The notes below the pieces were generated by a model, which made no database searches, was not told the origin of the DNA, and was given only the letters and a program-made list of their open reading frames with translations. 16,652 bases of DNA, taken from NCBI GenBank assembly GCA_001304425.1, contig LJTS01000011.1:1-16652 (forward strand), written 5' to 3'. The position numbers were made by a program, and so were the translations under genes. This document shows positions 1 through 7,129 of the stretch, piece by piece (the stretch's first letter is position 1; every line of letters begins with the position of its first letter). The stretch is from Betaproteobacteria bacterium SG8_40 (GTDB lineage: Bacteria > Pseudomonadota > Gammaproteobacteria > Burkholderiales > Eutrophovitaceae).

Positions 1-486
1 TGCGCATTTCCACGCCGGGATAGCCGCCGGAAAATTCCACGGGGCAATGATTCCGACCACCCCGAGCGGCTCCCGCGTCAGCTCGACGTCGATCCCCGGC
101 CGCACCGAGGGCAGCAATTCACCGGAGCGGCGCAAGATCTCGCCGCCGAAGAACTTGAAGATGTTCGCAGCACGAACGACCTCGCCGATGCCCTCAGGCA
201 AGGTCTTGCCCTCCTCGCGCGAGAGCAAGGTGCCGATTTCTTCGCGCCGGGCAAGAATCTGGTTGCCAATCTTTTCGAGCAGGTCGGCCCGCGCCTGAAC
301 GCCGTAGTTTGCCCAGGCGGGCGCTGCCTGCCGGGCTGCTTCTATCGCGGTTTCGGTCTGAACCTTGTCGGCCTGGGCGTATTCGGCGACGATGTCCGAA
401 GTGTCCGATGGATTGATATCGCGCGACGTCGTGGACCCTTTGACCCACTCGCCTGCGATGTAATTCTGGTATTGCTGCGTAGCCAT
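1..486 (-). CDS. Aldehyde dehydrogenase, N-terminal part (cut by window edge)
   Basis: Oxidises an aldehyde to a carboxylate with NAD(P)+ in the cytoplasm. The visible 162 codons show the family's amino end: NYIAGEWV at residues 8-15, INPSDTSDIVAEY at 24-36, the REPLGVVGIIAPWNFP block at 138-153 and the start of the cofactor-binding IPAWK segment (Lys160). Family members are about 480 aa, so roughly two thirds, including the catalytic Cys and Glu, lies beyond base 1. The start at 486 is supported by an AGGGGA ribosome-binding site eight bases upstream on the minus strand. The wording of the N-terminus (INPS.T.D.V.EYA) resembles the branch holding 2-oxoglutarate-semialdehyde and related sugar-acid pathway dehydrogenases. 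That subfamily call is inference. The gene is transcribed in the same direction as the feo operon but lies 141 bp beyond its last gene. Confidence 0.94.
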   Translation of the reverse strand, partial: MATQQYQNYIAGEWVKGSTTSRDINPSDTSDIVAEYAQADKVQTETAIEAARQAAPAWANYGVQARADLLEKIGNQILARREEIGTLLSREEGKTLPEGIGEVVRAANIFKFFGGEILRRSGELLPSVRPGIDVELTREPLGVVGIIAPWNFPAAIPAWKCA

Positions 487-627
487 TATGTATTCCCCTC
501 AGTTTGAGGCAGGGATGCTAGCCAACGGACACCCACCCAGTCAAATCGCGCCAGTAGAAGGCGATTGTTCACGCGATGGCCGCCGTCCACGCGCGACAAC
601 CGGGCCAGACAAACAGCCGGGAGCGGA

Positions 628-882
628 TCAGCGAGACGGTTTCCGATGCGCCGACAGGGACTGATCGATGCCCGCGGCGGCACCGCAACCGTTGCAACCG
701 CTGCTGCACCCGGCCGCGCAACCGCCGCCCGTAGCGGGCAGCCCGTCTGCCTGCGGGCGCTTCGAGATTACCGCGCGCAGGCGTTGCGTCGCTCGCGGCA
801 TCAGCACCCGCATCACCTGCCAGGCGCTGGCCACTCCGATCAGGACCACGAGAACGGTTTCGACAACGGCGTAGTTGGTCAT
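628..882 (-). CDS. Small Cys-rich membrane protein, FeoB-associated type
   Basis: An 84-aa protein with one hydrophobic segment (about residues 5-28), a basic stretch and a glycine/cysteine cluster at 54-67 in which C55, C59, C63 and C66 form C-x3-C-x3-C-x2-C. Its ATG overlaps the feoB stop codon as ATGA (882-879), so it is almost certainly translated with feoB. The layout (one membrane span followed by a Cys/Gly-rich tail, last in a feo operon) matches the small FeoB-associated proteins, such as the DUF6587/FeoB_associated type, found after feoB in many bacteria. A role in delivering or handling Fe(II), or stabilising FeoB, is inference. The same frame stays open far upstream inside feoB, so the start rests on the overlap and on the family layout. 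Confidence 0.75.
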   Translation of the reverse strand: MTNYAVVETVLVVLIGVASAWQVMRVLMPRATQRLRAVISKRPQADGLPATGGGCAAGCSSGCNGCGAAAGIDQSLSAHRKPSR

Positions 883-2708
883 GTCAGCAGACTCGCCACG
901 CGATAAACGATGAACGATGCGAGGTACGCCAAACCGAACAGGTATATGACGGCGGCCGCCACCACGCCCCAGGAGTTGGTCTCGCGGTGCATCACCGCAA
1001 GCGTTGCCAGGCACTGCGGCGCGAAAATGTACCAGGCAAGCAGGGACATGCCCGTCGCGAGCGACCATTGCGATGAAATGATCGGCAACAGTTGGGCAGT
1101 CGGGTCTTCGGCTGCCGCGGAAATCGCGTACACGGTTCCAAGCGCGCTCACCGCCACTTCCCGGGCCGCGAGTCCGGGGATCAGCGCAACACAGATCTGC
1201 CAGTTGAACCCGATCGGCGCGAACAGCCATTCGACCGAATGGCCGATCCTGCCGGCAAAACTGTAATCGATGGCGGTACCAGCCCAGTCGGCAGGCGGTG
1301 TCGGGTAGGTCGCCAGAATCCACAGGATCACCGTGATCGACAATATGATCTTGCCAACCCGCACCATGAACATGCGGGCCCGCTCCCACAGTCCGATCAA
1401 GATGTCGCGCGGGTACGGCAGCCGGTAGGCCGGCAACTCCAGCATCAGCGCATGCTCTTCATTGCTTCGGCGCAGGCGCTTCATGACGAATGCGACGGCG
1501 AGCGCACCGACGATACCGGCGATATAAAGGCCGAACAGAACCAAGCCGCCCAGGTTGAACATGCCCAACACGGTTGTCTGCGGAATGAACGCGCCGATCA
1601 GCAACGCGTAGACGGGCAACCGGGCCGAACAGGTCATCAGCGGCGCGACCAGGATAGTGGCAATGCGGTCGCGCGGGTCCTGAATGGTGCGCGCGGCCAT
1701 GATGCCGGGAATCGCGCAGGCAAAACTCGACAGCAACGGGATGAAAGAGCGCCCGGTGAGTCCCGCCCCGACCATCATGCGATCGAGCAGAAACGCAGCC
1801 CGCGGCAGATAGCCCGTCTCCTCGAGGATGAGAATGAACAGGAACAGGAACAGGATCTGCGGCAGAAAGATGATCACGCTGCCAACGCCGCCGATGATTC
1901 CCTCCACCAGCAGGCCGCGCAGCGGCCCGTCGGGTAAGACGGTTTCGAAAAAGGAGCCGACAATCCCGACCAGGCTGTCGATGCCTTCCATGAAAGGCGC
2001 CGCCCAGGCGAACACCGCCTGGAACATGAAGAACATCACCACAGCGAGGATCGCCAGGCCGGCTACCGGGTGCAACAGGATTCGGTCAAGCGCCTCGTCC
2101 ATGCTCGCGGTACGACTGGGCATGGTCACGGCCTCACCAAGTATGCGCTTGACCTCGGCGTGAAGGTCGGCATTTTCGGGCAAGGCCGCCGGTACCGGCG
2201 GGAGTTCTTTTTCTATTTGTGCAACGAGCTCCGCCGCGCCGCCGCGCCGTACCGCTACGGTCTCGACCACCGGCACGCGCAGTTCTTTCTGCAGCCGGGC
2301 AACGTCGATACGAATGCCGCGCCGTTGCGCGGCATCGCTCATGTTCAGCGCCAGAATCATGGGCAAACCAAGCCGCTGCAATTCAAGCACGAAGCGCAAA
2401 TGCAACCGCAGGTTGGTCGCGTCGGCCACGCAGACGATGGCGTCGGGTTGCGCTTCGCCGGAAAAACGGCCAAGACAGATATCGCGCGTGATTTCCTCGT
2501 CCGGGCTGCTCGCCGCAAGGGTATAGGCGCCGGGCAGGTCCAGTACTTCCAGCGTTCGCCCCGACGGCGTCGTCAACCGCCCGGACTTGCGCTCAACCGT
2601 AACCCCGGCATAGTTGCCGACCTTCTGACGGCTCCCGGTCAGAAGGTTGAACAAGGCGGTCTTGCCGCAATTGGGGTTACCGACCAGTGCGATACGCATT
2701 TCTGCCAT
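879..2708 (-). CDS. feoB: Ferrous iron transport protein B (short form)
   Basis: Inner-membrane Fe(II) importer with an N-terminal G domain. The GTPase motifs are clear: G1 GNPNCGKT at residues 10-17, the switch segment VGNYAGVTVE at 30-39, G3 DLPG at 57-60 and G4 NMSD at 122-125. The membrane part begins near residue 212 and carries the signature Gate segments: GRSFIPLLSSFACAIPGI at 319-336 with Cys331, Cys360 in TCSARLPVY, and the second Gate segment ALIPGLAAREVAVSALG at 508-524. At 609 aa it is shorter than the E. coli protein (about 770 aa). The G domain and both Gate repeats are present, so the difference lies in linkers and the cytoplasmic C-terminal part. This looks like a natural short form rather than a broken gene. 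It follows feoA by 8 bp and overlaps the next small gene by 4 bp. Confidence 0.97.
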   Translation of the reverse strand: MAEMRIALVGNPNCGKTALFNLLTGSRQKVGNYAGVTVERKSGRLTTPSGRTLEVLDLPGAYTLAASSPDEEITRDICLGRFSGEAQPDAIVCVADATNLRLHLRFVLELQRLGLPMILALNMSDAAQRRGIRIDVARLQKELRVPVVETVAVRRGGAAELVAQIEKELPPVPAALPENADLHAEVKRILGEAVTMPSRTASMDEALDRILLHPVAGLAILAVVMFFMFQAVFAWAAPFMEGIDSLVGIVGSFFETVLPDGPLRGLLVEGIIGGVGSVIIFLPQILFLFLFILILEETGYLPRAAFLLDRMMVGAGLTGRSFIPLLSSFACAIPGIMAARTIQDPRDRIATILVAPLMTCSARLPVYALLIGAFIPQTTVLGMFNLGGLVLFGLYIAGIVGALAVAFVMKRLRRSNEEHALMLELPAYRLPYPRDILIGLWERARMFMVRVGKIILSITVILWILATYPTPPADWAGTAIDYSFAGRIGHSVEWLFAPIGFNWQICVALIPGLAAREVAVSALGTVYAISAAAEDPTAQLLPIISSQWSLATGMSLLAWYIFAPQCLATLAVMHRETNSWGVVAAAVIYLFGLAYLASFIVYRVASLLT

Positions 2709-2716
2709 GACGCCGT

Positions 2717-2974
2717 TCAGCCTTCCGCAGGATCGACCAGTATTCTGCTGGCCTCGCCGTGGCGCAACGCAAAGCGCGTGAAACCAACCTGCACCAACAA
2801 CGGGTCGCCGCCGATGGGACCGGCGGCCACGATCAGCACCGGTTCGTCCTTGACAAAACCCAGGTCGCGCAAGCGGGCCGCGATCATGTCGGCCGACGTG
2901 CGGTCTTCAACGTGGCTGACACGCGCCGGGACACCCAACGGCAAGTCGGAAAGCCGCCTGGACCCGGAATTCAT
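2717..2974 (-). CDS. feoA: Ferrous iron transport protein A
   Basis: An 85-aa cytoplasmic SH3-like protein that supports FeoB-driven Fe(II) uptake. Visible family features are the opening RRLSDLPLGVPARVSHVED (residues 6-24), the RLRDLGFVKDEPVLIVAAGPIGGDPLLVQV core (35-63), and the ending FALRHGEASRILV (68-80), which matches the usual FeoA 'aLR..ea..I.V' ending. It is the first gene of the feo operon, 8 bp before feoB, and sits 34 bp downstream of a Fur-box-like sequence. The ATG at 2974 gives the usual FeoA length. A GTG at 2986 would add four residues, and neither start has a strong ribosome-binding site. Confidence 0.92.
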   Translation of the reverse strand: MNSGSRRLSDLPLGVPARVSHVEDRTSADMIAARLRDLGFVKDEPVLIVAAGPIGGDPLLVQVGFTRFALRHGEASRILVDPAEG

Positions 2975-3008
2975 CGCTGCTGACACCAGAACAGACCTGT
3001 TACCGTAT

Positions 3009-3028
3009 TGAGAATTATTTGCATTATA
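3009..3028 (-). promoter_or_regulatory. Predicted Fur box overlapping the feo promoter
   Basis: In the 64-bp gap before feoA, bases 3009-3023 read TGAGAATTATTTGCA. This matches 11 of 14 informative positions of the 7-1-7 Fur consensus (TGATAAT-N-ATTATCA). Abutting it on the minus strand is a perfect TATAAT (3028-3023), with a weak TTGCGG 16 bp further upstream (3050-3045). Binding of Fur-Fe(II) here would cover the -10 region and repress feoAB when iron is plentiful. The match to both elements is seen; the regulation is inferred from known Fur control of feo operons. Confidence 0.75.
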
Positions 3029-3038
3029 CGCCGGCCGA

Positions 3039-3770
3039 TCAACGCCGCAACTTCTTGAACGCTTCCGGCTCCCAGGGGCGAATGGCAAGCAACAGGCTGG
3101 CCGGACGGCGCTCCCCGAGAGGCAAATGCTTGTCATCGTCGTGCATCTCGGCGAAATCGCGGCCAATGCGCTTCAGCCGGCCGATAATCTGCGTCGACGA
3201 GGCCGGCGACAACAATGCGTTGATCAACGTAACGTGCTCACCGGGTCCGTCAAATCGCGACCGGAAATAATCCTCGGCCCCGGTTTCCTTCACATATTGC
3301 AGTATCGGGCCATTGGGACGCCACGAAAATGTTCTCGAAACCAGTAGCTTGATCCGGTTGTTTGGCAACAGTTGCAGGAAATGGATGCGGTCCAGTTCGA
3401 GCAGCAGCTGGACGCACTCAGCCTCCGACAGGTCATAGATGGCGATGATCTGCTCGAGCGTGAGATGGTTCAACACGCAGACGGCAACGATGAAAAGCTT
3501 GGTGTTGCCAACAACGCGCCGCTCCTGCTCTTCGGTTAACTGGCTGATGTAGTTTTTTTCGTTGTCTACTTCCCTCGCCAGTTCGGCGACGGTGACGTCG
3601 GCCAACCGGCATACCTGTTCGAAACGCTGCAGCGAAAATTCGTTCTTCGAAAACATGCGCTTGACCGTTGCCTCGCTCAGATCCAGCGCTTGCGCCACGT
3701 GTACGTAGTTGATACGCCGCATTTTCAGTATCCGTTTCAGCCCACTCACCATGGCGGCTGTTTCTGACAT
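3039..3770 (-). CDS. Helix-turn-helix (XRE-like) transcriptional regulator
   Basis: A 243-aa DNA-binding protein. Residues 8-68 form a Cro/C1-type helix-turn-helix, with recognition segment VAQALDLSEATVKRMFSKN (25-43) followed by FEQVCRLADVTVAELA. Residues 85-150 look like a second winged-helix-type segment (LTLEQIIAIYDLSEAECVQLLLELDRIHFLQLLPNNRIKLLV), and the rest is a soluble C-terminal domain I do not recognise. It has no membrane span or signal peptide. It lies just upstream of feoA in the same direction, but the gap between them holds a separate promoter and Fur-like site, so it need not be part of the feo operon. Its targets are unknown; the divergent small-gene region at 3771-4212 is a natural candidate. 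Start chosen at the first ATG, which is preceded by a G-rich sequence. Confidence 0.87.
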   Translation of the reverse strand: MSETAAMVSGLKRILKMRRINYVHVAQALDLSEATVKRMFSKNEFSLQRFEQVCRLADVTVAELAREVDNEKNYISQLTEEQERRVVGNTKLFIVAVCVLNHLTLEQIIAIYDLSEAECVQLLLELDRIHFLQLLPNNRIKLLVSRTFSWRPNGPILQYVKETGAEDYFRSRFDGPGEHVTLINALLSPASSTQIIGRLKRIGRDFAEMHDDDKHLPLGERRPASLLLAIRPWEPEAFKKLRR

Positions 3771-3806
3771 CCCACAATCCCCTGTCCCGAGCCCAAGTGC
3801 CGCTAT

Positions 3807-3834
3807 TTGATACCAACAGCGTCCCCCGCATCAA
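3807..3834 (-). promoter_or_regulatory. Candidate sigma70 promoter of the HTH regulator
   Basis: On the minus strand TTGATG (3834-3829) is followed after 16 bp by TATCAA (3812-3807). Each hexamer matches the sigma70 consensus at 4 of 6 positions. It lies 37 bp upstream of the regulator's start codon. Sequence match only. Confidence 0.4.
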
Positions 3835-3928
3835 CCATTGGCAAAACGATTTACTCGAACCGGCATGCAAACCAGACTGCACGCGTCAACATAATCAACA
3901 AAGAAAAATGCAGTGGGAGAGAACAGCC

Positions 3929-4165
3929 ATGCGACATCCGTCTCCTGAATCGGCGCCTCATGCCGACCTGAATACAACAACGCCTTCCGCCCCTGCCCGG
4001 CGCAATGGCAAGGACATCTCGCATTTCTCCTTGATCGATGCGCTCAAGAACAGCGCAACGCGCAACGATCAGATCATCCAGTGCCGGATCGGCACCCGAA
4101 CAGAACCAGACGATATTTCCAAGAAGTCCCGAAAGGTGGAGCGCAACTCCGGTCCAGAGGAGTAA
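3929..4165 (+). CDS. Possible small protein (78 aa), function unknown
   Basis: An ORF of 79 codons with a GGGAGA ribosome-binding-like sequence about nine bases before its ATG, a CATAAT -10-like element at 3890-3895, and a strong intrinsic terminator beginning 20 bp after its TAA. The product is hydrophilic, has no membrane span or signal peptide, and is rich in Ser, Thr, Arg and Asn. Its middle (GKDISHFSLIDALKNSATRNDQII) could form a helix. I recognise no family. The terminator is good evidence that this strand is transcribed, but the transcript could equally be a non-coding RNA. The gene would be divergent from the HTH regulator at 3039-3770. A longer in-frame version starting at 3797 or 3908 has no better start signal. 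Confidence 0.4.
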   Translation: MRHPSPESAPHADLNTTTPSAPARRNGKDISHFSLIDALKNSATRNDQIIQCRIGTRTEPDDISKKSRKVERNSGPEE

Positions 4166-4184
4166 ACGCGCTCTCACCACTTTG

Positions 4185-4212
4185 CCGGCTACCCAGGTAG
4201 CCGGTTTTTTTT
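4185..4212 (+). terminator. Intrinsic terminator
   Basis: CCGGCTACC (4185-4193) and GGTAGCCGG (4196-4204) form a 9-bp perfect inverted repeat with a very tight loop, followed directly by eight T residues (4205-4212). It ends a plus-strand transcript that begins somewhere in 3835-4165. It is 82 bp before the aminotransferase start, so read-through or attenuation of that gene is formally possible, but I found no competing anti-terminator pairing upstream. Confidence 0.9.
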
Positions 4213-4294
4213 GGTCGGGAACAACGTGCATGCCCAGCGCATTTCCTGCCCGGGTACAGCGTGCGACAATGCTGCTCTTTGCTTCCAGAAACAC

Positions 4295-5479
4295 ATGCGC
4301 AATCGGCAACTCACCGCCCGCGAGGCGGTTCGTCAACTCAACGTATCGCGAATCCGCGAAGTCGCCAACGCCGGGATGGGCCGGCCGGACCTGCTGGCTT
4401 TCTGGTTTGGAGAACCGGATCAGGTCACCCCGGAGTTGATCCGGCGTGCCGCCGTCGACGCGCTGGATGCTGGCGAAACCTTCTACACCGAGAACCTCGG
4501 TATCAATCCGCTGCGCGAAGCGATCGCTCGCTATGTGAGCGGCTTGCACGGCAGGACCGGTGGCGCAACGGGCGTCGAGAACATCGCCGTAACCAACTCG
4601 GGGATGTCGGCCTTGATGATTACCACCCAGGCGCTGGCCGGCCCGGGAGACCGCATCGTCACCGTGACCCCGGTCTGGCCCAATCTGGTGGAAATTCCCA
4701 AGATTCTCGGCGCCGAATCGGTTTCGTTCCCGCTGACCTTCTCCTCCGAAGGCTGGACCCTGGACCTCGAGCGGCTGCTGGACACGCTGACACCCGCCAC
4801 CACGGCGGTTTACATCAACTCGCCCAATAACCCGACCGGCTGGACCATCGACGTTGAGTCGCAACGCGCCATCCTCGAGCACTGCCGCCGCCACGGCATA
4901 TGGATACTGGCCGACGATGCTTACGAGCGGCTGTATTTCGGAAACAGGCAAGGCGTGGCGCCCTCATTTCTGGATATTTCCGATCCGCAAGACCGCCTCG
5001 TCAGCACCAACACCTTTTCCAAAGCCTGGCAAATGACCGGCTGGCGGCTTGGCTGGATGGTGATACCCGAAGAACTCTCATCCAACGTGGCAACACTGAT
5101 CGAGTACAACACGTCCTGCGCTCCGGGATTCGTACAGCGCGCCGGCATTCGGGCGCTGGAACAGGGTGAGCAGGCGGTGCACGAATTCAATGCGCGCCTG
5201 AAGAGCGCGCGCGACTTCTTGCTCGAACGCCTGATGGCGCTGCCGGGAATCGAGGCAAGCGTACCGTCGGGGGCAATGTATGCATTTTTCCGGGCCCCGG
5301 ACGCCAAAGACAGCCTTGCATTCTGTAAACGACTGGTCGATTCGGCCGGACTCGGGCTGGCCCCGGGAATAGCGTTCGGACCCGAAGGCGAAGGCTTTAT
5401 CCGTTGGTGTTTTGCCGCCAGCACCACGCGTCTGGAAGAAGGCATCGAACGGCTGGCCATGGCACTGGAGAAGAAATGA
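4295..5479 (+). CDS. PLP-dependent class I/II aminotransferase
   Basis: A 394-aa fold-type I aminotransferase that moves amino groups between amino acids and 2-oxo acids. Motifs: GEPD near residue 39, YTENLGINPLREAIARY at 64-80, the NSPNNPTG loop at 175-182, D207-x-x-Y210 contacting the cofactor ring, STNTFSKAWQMTGWRLGW at 237-254 with the PLP lysine K243, and R370 in FIRWCFA as the likely carboxylate-binding arginine. The substrate cannot be assigned. The open frame extends upstream to a TTG at 4211, but that codon lies in the terminator's T-run, so I take the ATG at 4295; its ribosome-binding site is weak. The stop overlaps the next start as ATGA. An aminotransferase next to a GloC gene recalls the aspC-gloC neighbourhood of E. 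coli. Confidence 0.95.
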   Translation: MRNRQLTAREAVRQLNVSRIREVANAGMGRPDLLAFWFGEPDQVTPELIRRAAVDALDAGETFYTENLGINPLREAIARYVSGLHGRTGGATGVENIAVTNSGMSALMITTQALAGPGDRIVTVTPVWPNLVEIPKILGAESVSFPLTFSSEGWTLDLERLLDTLTPATTAVYINSPNNPTGWTIDVESQRAILEHCRRHGIWILADDAYERLYFGNRQGVAPSFLDISDPQDRLVSTNTFSKAWQMTGWRLGWMVIPEELSSNVATLIEYNTSCAPGFVQRAGIRALEQGEQAVHEFNARLKSARDFLLERLMALPGIEASVPSGAMYAFFRAPDAKDSLAFCKRLVDSAGLGLAPGIAFGPEGEGFIRWCFAASTTRLEEGIERLAMALEKK

Positions 5480-6123
5480 AGGTCGCCATTATCCCGGTTA
5501 CGCCATTTCAGCAGAACTGCTCGTTGCTCGTTTGCGAAGACACGAACCGGGCGGCACTGGTGGACCCCGGGGGCGACGTTGATACCTTGCTCGATGCAGT
5601 CGAGCGCGCCGGAGCAAACCTTGAGAAAATCCTTCTCACCCACGGCCACATCGACCACTGCGGCGGCACCGCCGAACTCGTGCAACGGCTTGATTTGCCC
5701 GTCGAGGGCCCGCACGCCGATGACCAGTTCTGGATCGACCAGTTGCCGGAGCAAGGCAGGCAATTCGGCTTTCCGCCGTTGCAGGCGTTTGTTCCCGACC
5801 GTTATCTGGAATCCGGTGACGAGGTCCGTTTCGGAAACATCGCCATGGAGGTCCGCCACTGCCCCGGACATACGCCCGGCCACGTGGTGTTCATCCAGCA
5901 TCAGTACCGGCTGGCTTTCGTTGGCGACGTACTGTTCAAGGGCTCGATCGGCCGCACCGATTTTCCGCGCGGGGACCTGCCGACACTGATCCGCTCGATC
6001 ACGACGCAGCTCTGGCCGCTGGGCGATGACATTACCTTTGTTCCCGGACACGGCCCCGTGTCCACTTTTGGGGAGGAAAGACGCTCCAATCCGTTCGTCA
6101 GTGACGGGGCACTGGCCAAGTAG
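5476..6123 (+). CDS. gloC: Metallo-beta-lactamase-fold hydrolase, GloC/YcbL-type glyoxalase II
   Basis: A 215-aa zinc hydrolase, the same length as E. coli GloC. It has the metal-binding motif THGHIDH at 55-61 (H56, H58, D60, H61), H132 in CPGHTPGH, bridging D151 in VGDVLF and H192 in VPGHGP. The segment GSIGRTDFPRGD (156-167) is typical of the short glyoxalase-II branch. The likely reaction is hydrolysis of S-lactoylglutathione or a related thioester in the cytoplasm, as the second step of methylglyoxal detoxification. The family placement is strong, the exact substrate inferred. Its ATG overlaps the aminotransferase stop by 4 bp, so translation is coupled. Confidence 0.87.
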   Translation: MKVAIIPVTPFQQNCSLLVCEDTNRAALVDPGGDVDTLLDAVERAGANLEKILLTHGHIDHCGGTAELVQRLDLPVEGPHADDQFWIDQLPEQGRQFGFPPLQAFVPDRYLESGDEVRFGNIAMEVRHCPGHTPGHVVFIQHQYRLAFVGDVLFKGSIGRTDFPRGDLPTLIRSITTQLWPLGDDITFVPGHGPVSTFGEERRSNPFVSDGALAK

Positions 6124-6197
6124 AATTGCAAGTCGGCGCGACAAGACCAACCGCACGGGATACCCGCACGGCGAACGAAGAAATCAGGGAGTCAGCT

Positions 6198-7076
6198 ATG
6201 TCGATCAAGATTGTCCGGATTCACCCGCATTTTGTCGGCGAAGTGTCCGGTGTCGACCTGAGCACGCCGATCAGCGATGACGAGAGAACGATCATCGAAG
6301 ACGGAATAAACGAGCACGGCGTGCTCGTGTTTCGCGACCAGAACATTACCGACGAACAACAGGCCGGCTTCAGCCAGTTATTCGGCGCGTTGGAAGTGCC
6401 GGACCTGAAAACCAACATCACCAAAGATGAGGATCGCCGCCTCGGCAGGTTCATGGCCGACATCTCCAACCTCGACCGCGGGGACCACATCCTCGATGCC
6501 GGCAGCCGCCAGCGCATGTTCAACCTTGGCAACCGGTTCTGGCACTCGGACAGTTCCTACCGCGCCGTCCCGGCCAAGCTCTCGTTGCTTTCGGCCCGGG
6601 TGGTGCCACGCATCGGCGGCGAGACCCAATTTGCCGACATGTGCGCCGCTTACGATGCCCTGGATGAGAACACGAAGAAGGAGATCGAGGGGCTCATTTG
6701 CGAGCACTCGCTTCTGTACTCGCGCGGGAGGCTGGGTTTCGGAGACTTCACCGATGAAGAAAAAGCCAATTTCAAGCCGGTTCTCCAGACGCTGGTGCGC
6801 GTACACCCCGGCAACGGCCGCCGGTCCCTGTTTCTGTCCGCACATGCCGGGAAGATCGAGGGCTGGCCAACCCCGGTGGCGCGCGTGCTGCTCGAGGAAC
6901 TCACCGAGTTCGCGACCCGGACTGAATTCGTATACACGCACCGCTGGAGACCGTTCGATCTGGTGATGTGGGACAACCGGCGCACCATGCACCGGGCGCG
7001 CCGCTTCGATGACACCGTTGAGGTACGGGACATGCGCCGTACCACCGTCGCCGGCGAAGCGCCGACTGTAATGTAA
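6198..7076 (+). CDS. TauD/TfdA-family Fe(II)/2-oxoglutarate dioxygenase
   Basis: A 292-aa cytoplasmic non-heme iron enzyme that couples 2-oxoglutarate decarboxylation to oxidation of a second substrate. The facial triad is visible as H116-x-D118 in WHSDSSY and H265 in MWDNRRTMHRA; a nearby arginine in VRDMRR (about 280) probably binds 2-oxoglutarate. The length and the motifs WHSD and MWDNR.TMHRA are those of the TfdA branch, whose founder cleaves 2,4-dichlorophenoxyacetate, but most members act on other substrates. A good AGGGAG ribosome-binding site precedes the ATG, 74 bp after gloC. Probably in the same transcript as the two genes before it. Confidence 0.93.
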   Translation: MSIKIVRIHPHFVGEVSGVDLSTPISDDERTIIEDGINEHGVLVFRDQNITDEQQAGFSQLFGALEVPDLKTNITKDEDRRLGRFMADISNLDRGDHILDAGSRQRMFNLGNRFWHSDSSYRAVPAKLSLLSARVVPRIGGETQFADMCAAYDALDENTKKEIEGLICEHSLLYSRGRLGFGDFTDEEKANFKPVLQTLVRVHPGNGRRSLFLSAHAGKIEGWPTPVARVLLEELTEFATRTEFVYTHRWRPFDLVMWDNRRTMHRARRFDDTVEVRDMRRTTVAGEAPTVM

Positions 7077-7078
7077 CC

Positions 7079-7110
7079 GGCTGCGCAAACACGCCGGTGT
7101 TTGCGCCGCC
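7079..7110. terminator. Hairpin between convergent genes, possible terminator
   Basis: GCGCAAACAC (7083-7092) and GTGTTTGCGC (7097-7106) form a perfect 10-bp stem around a GCCG loop. GGC/GCC adds three more pairs beyond one mismatch. It fills the 53-bp gap between the convergent dioxygenase and VWA lipoprotein genes. There is no T-run on either side, so it is not a classical intrinsic terminator. It may stabilise 3' ends or work with Rho. Confidence 0.6.
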
Positions 7111-7129
7111 CTGCATGCTACCGGACTGG

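Noticed and set aside
1092..3011. Long open frames on the plus strand across feoB and feoA (1092-1937 and 2070-3011)
   Set aside because: They are antisense to a clear feoA-feoB operon; their products are Gln/Arg-rich with no family match. Such frames are expected opposite GC-rich genes.
4185..4294. Attenuator or riboswitch controlling the aminotransferase
   Set aside because: The terminator is 82 bp before the gene, but I found no anti-terminator partner for its arms, no conserved aptamer-like structure and no leader peptide rich in one amino acid.
3851..6156. 366- and 411-codon minus-strand frames opposite the aminotransferase and gloC genes
   Set aside because: The plus-strand genes carry full catalytic motifs. 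The minus-strand products show none and have unlikely compositions.
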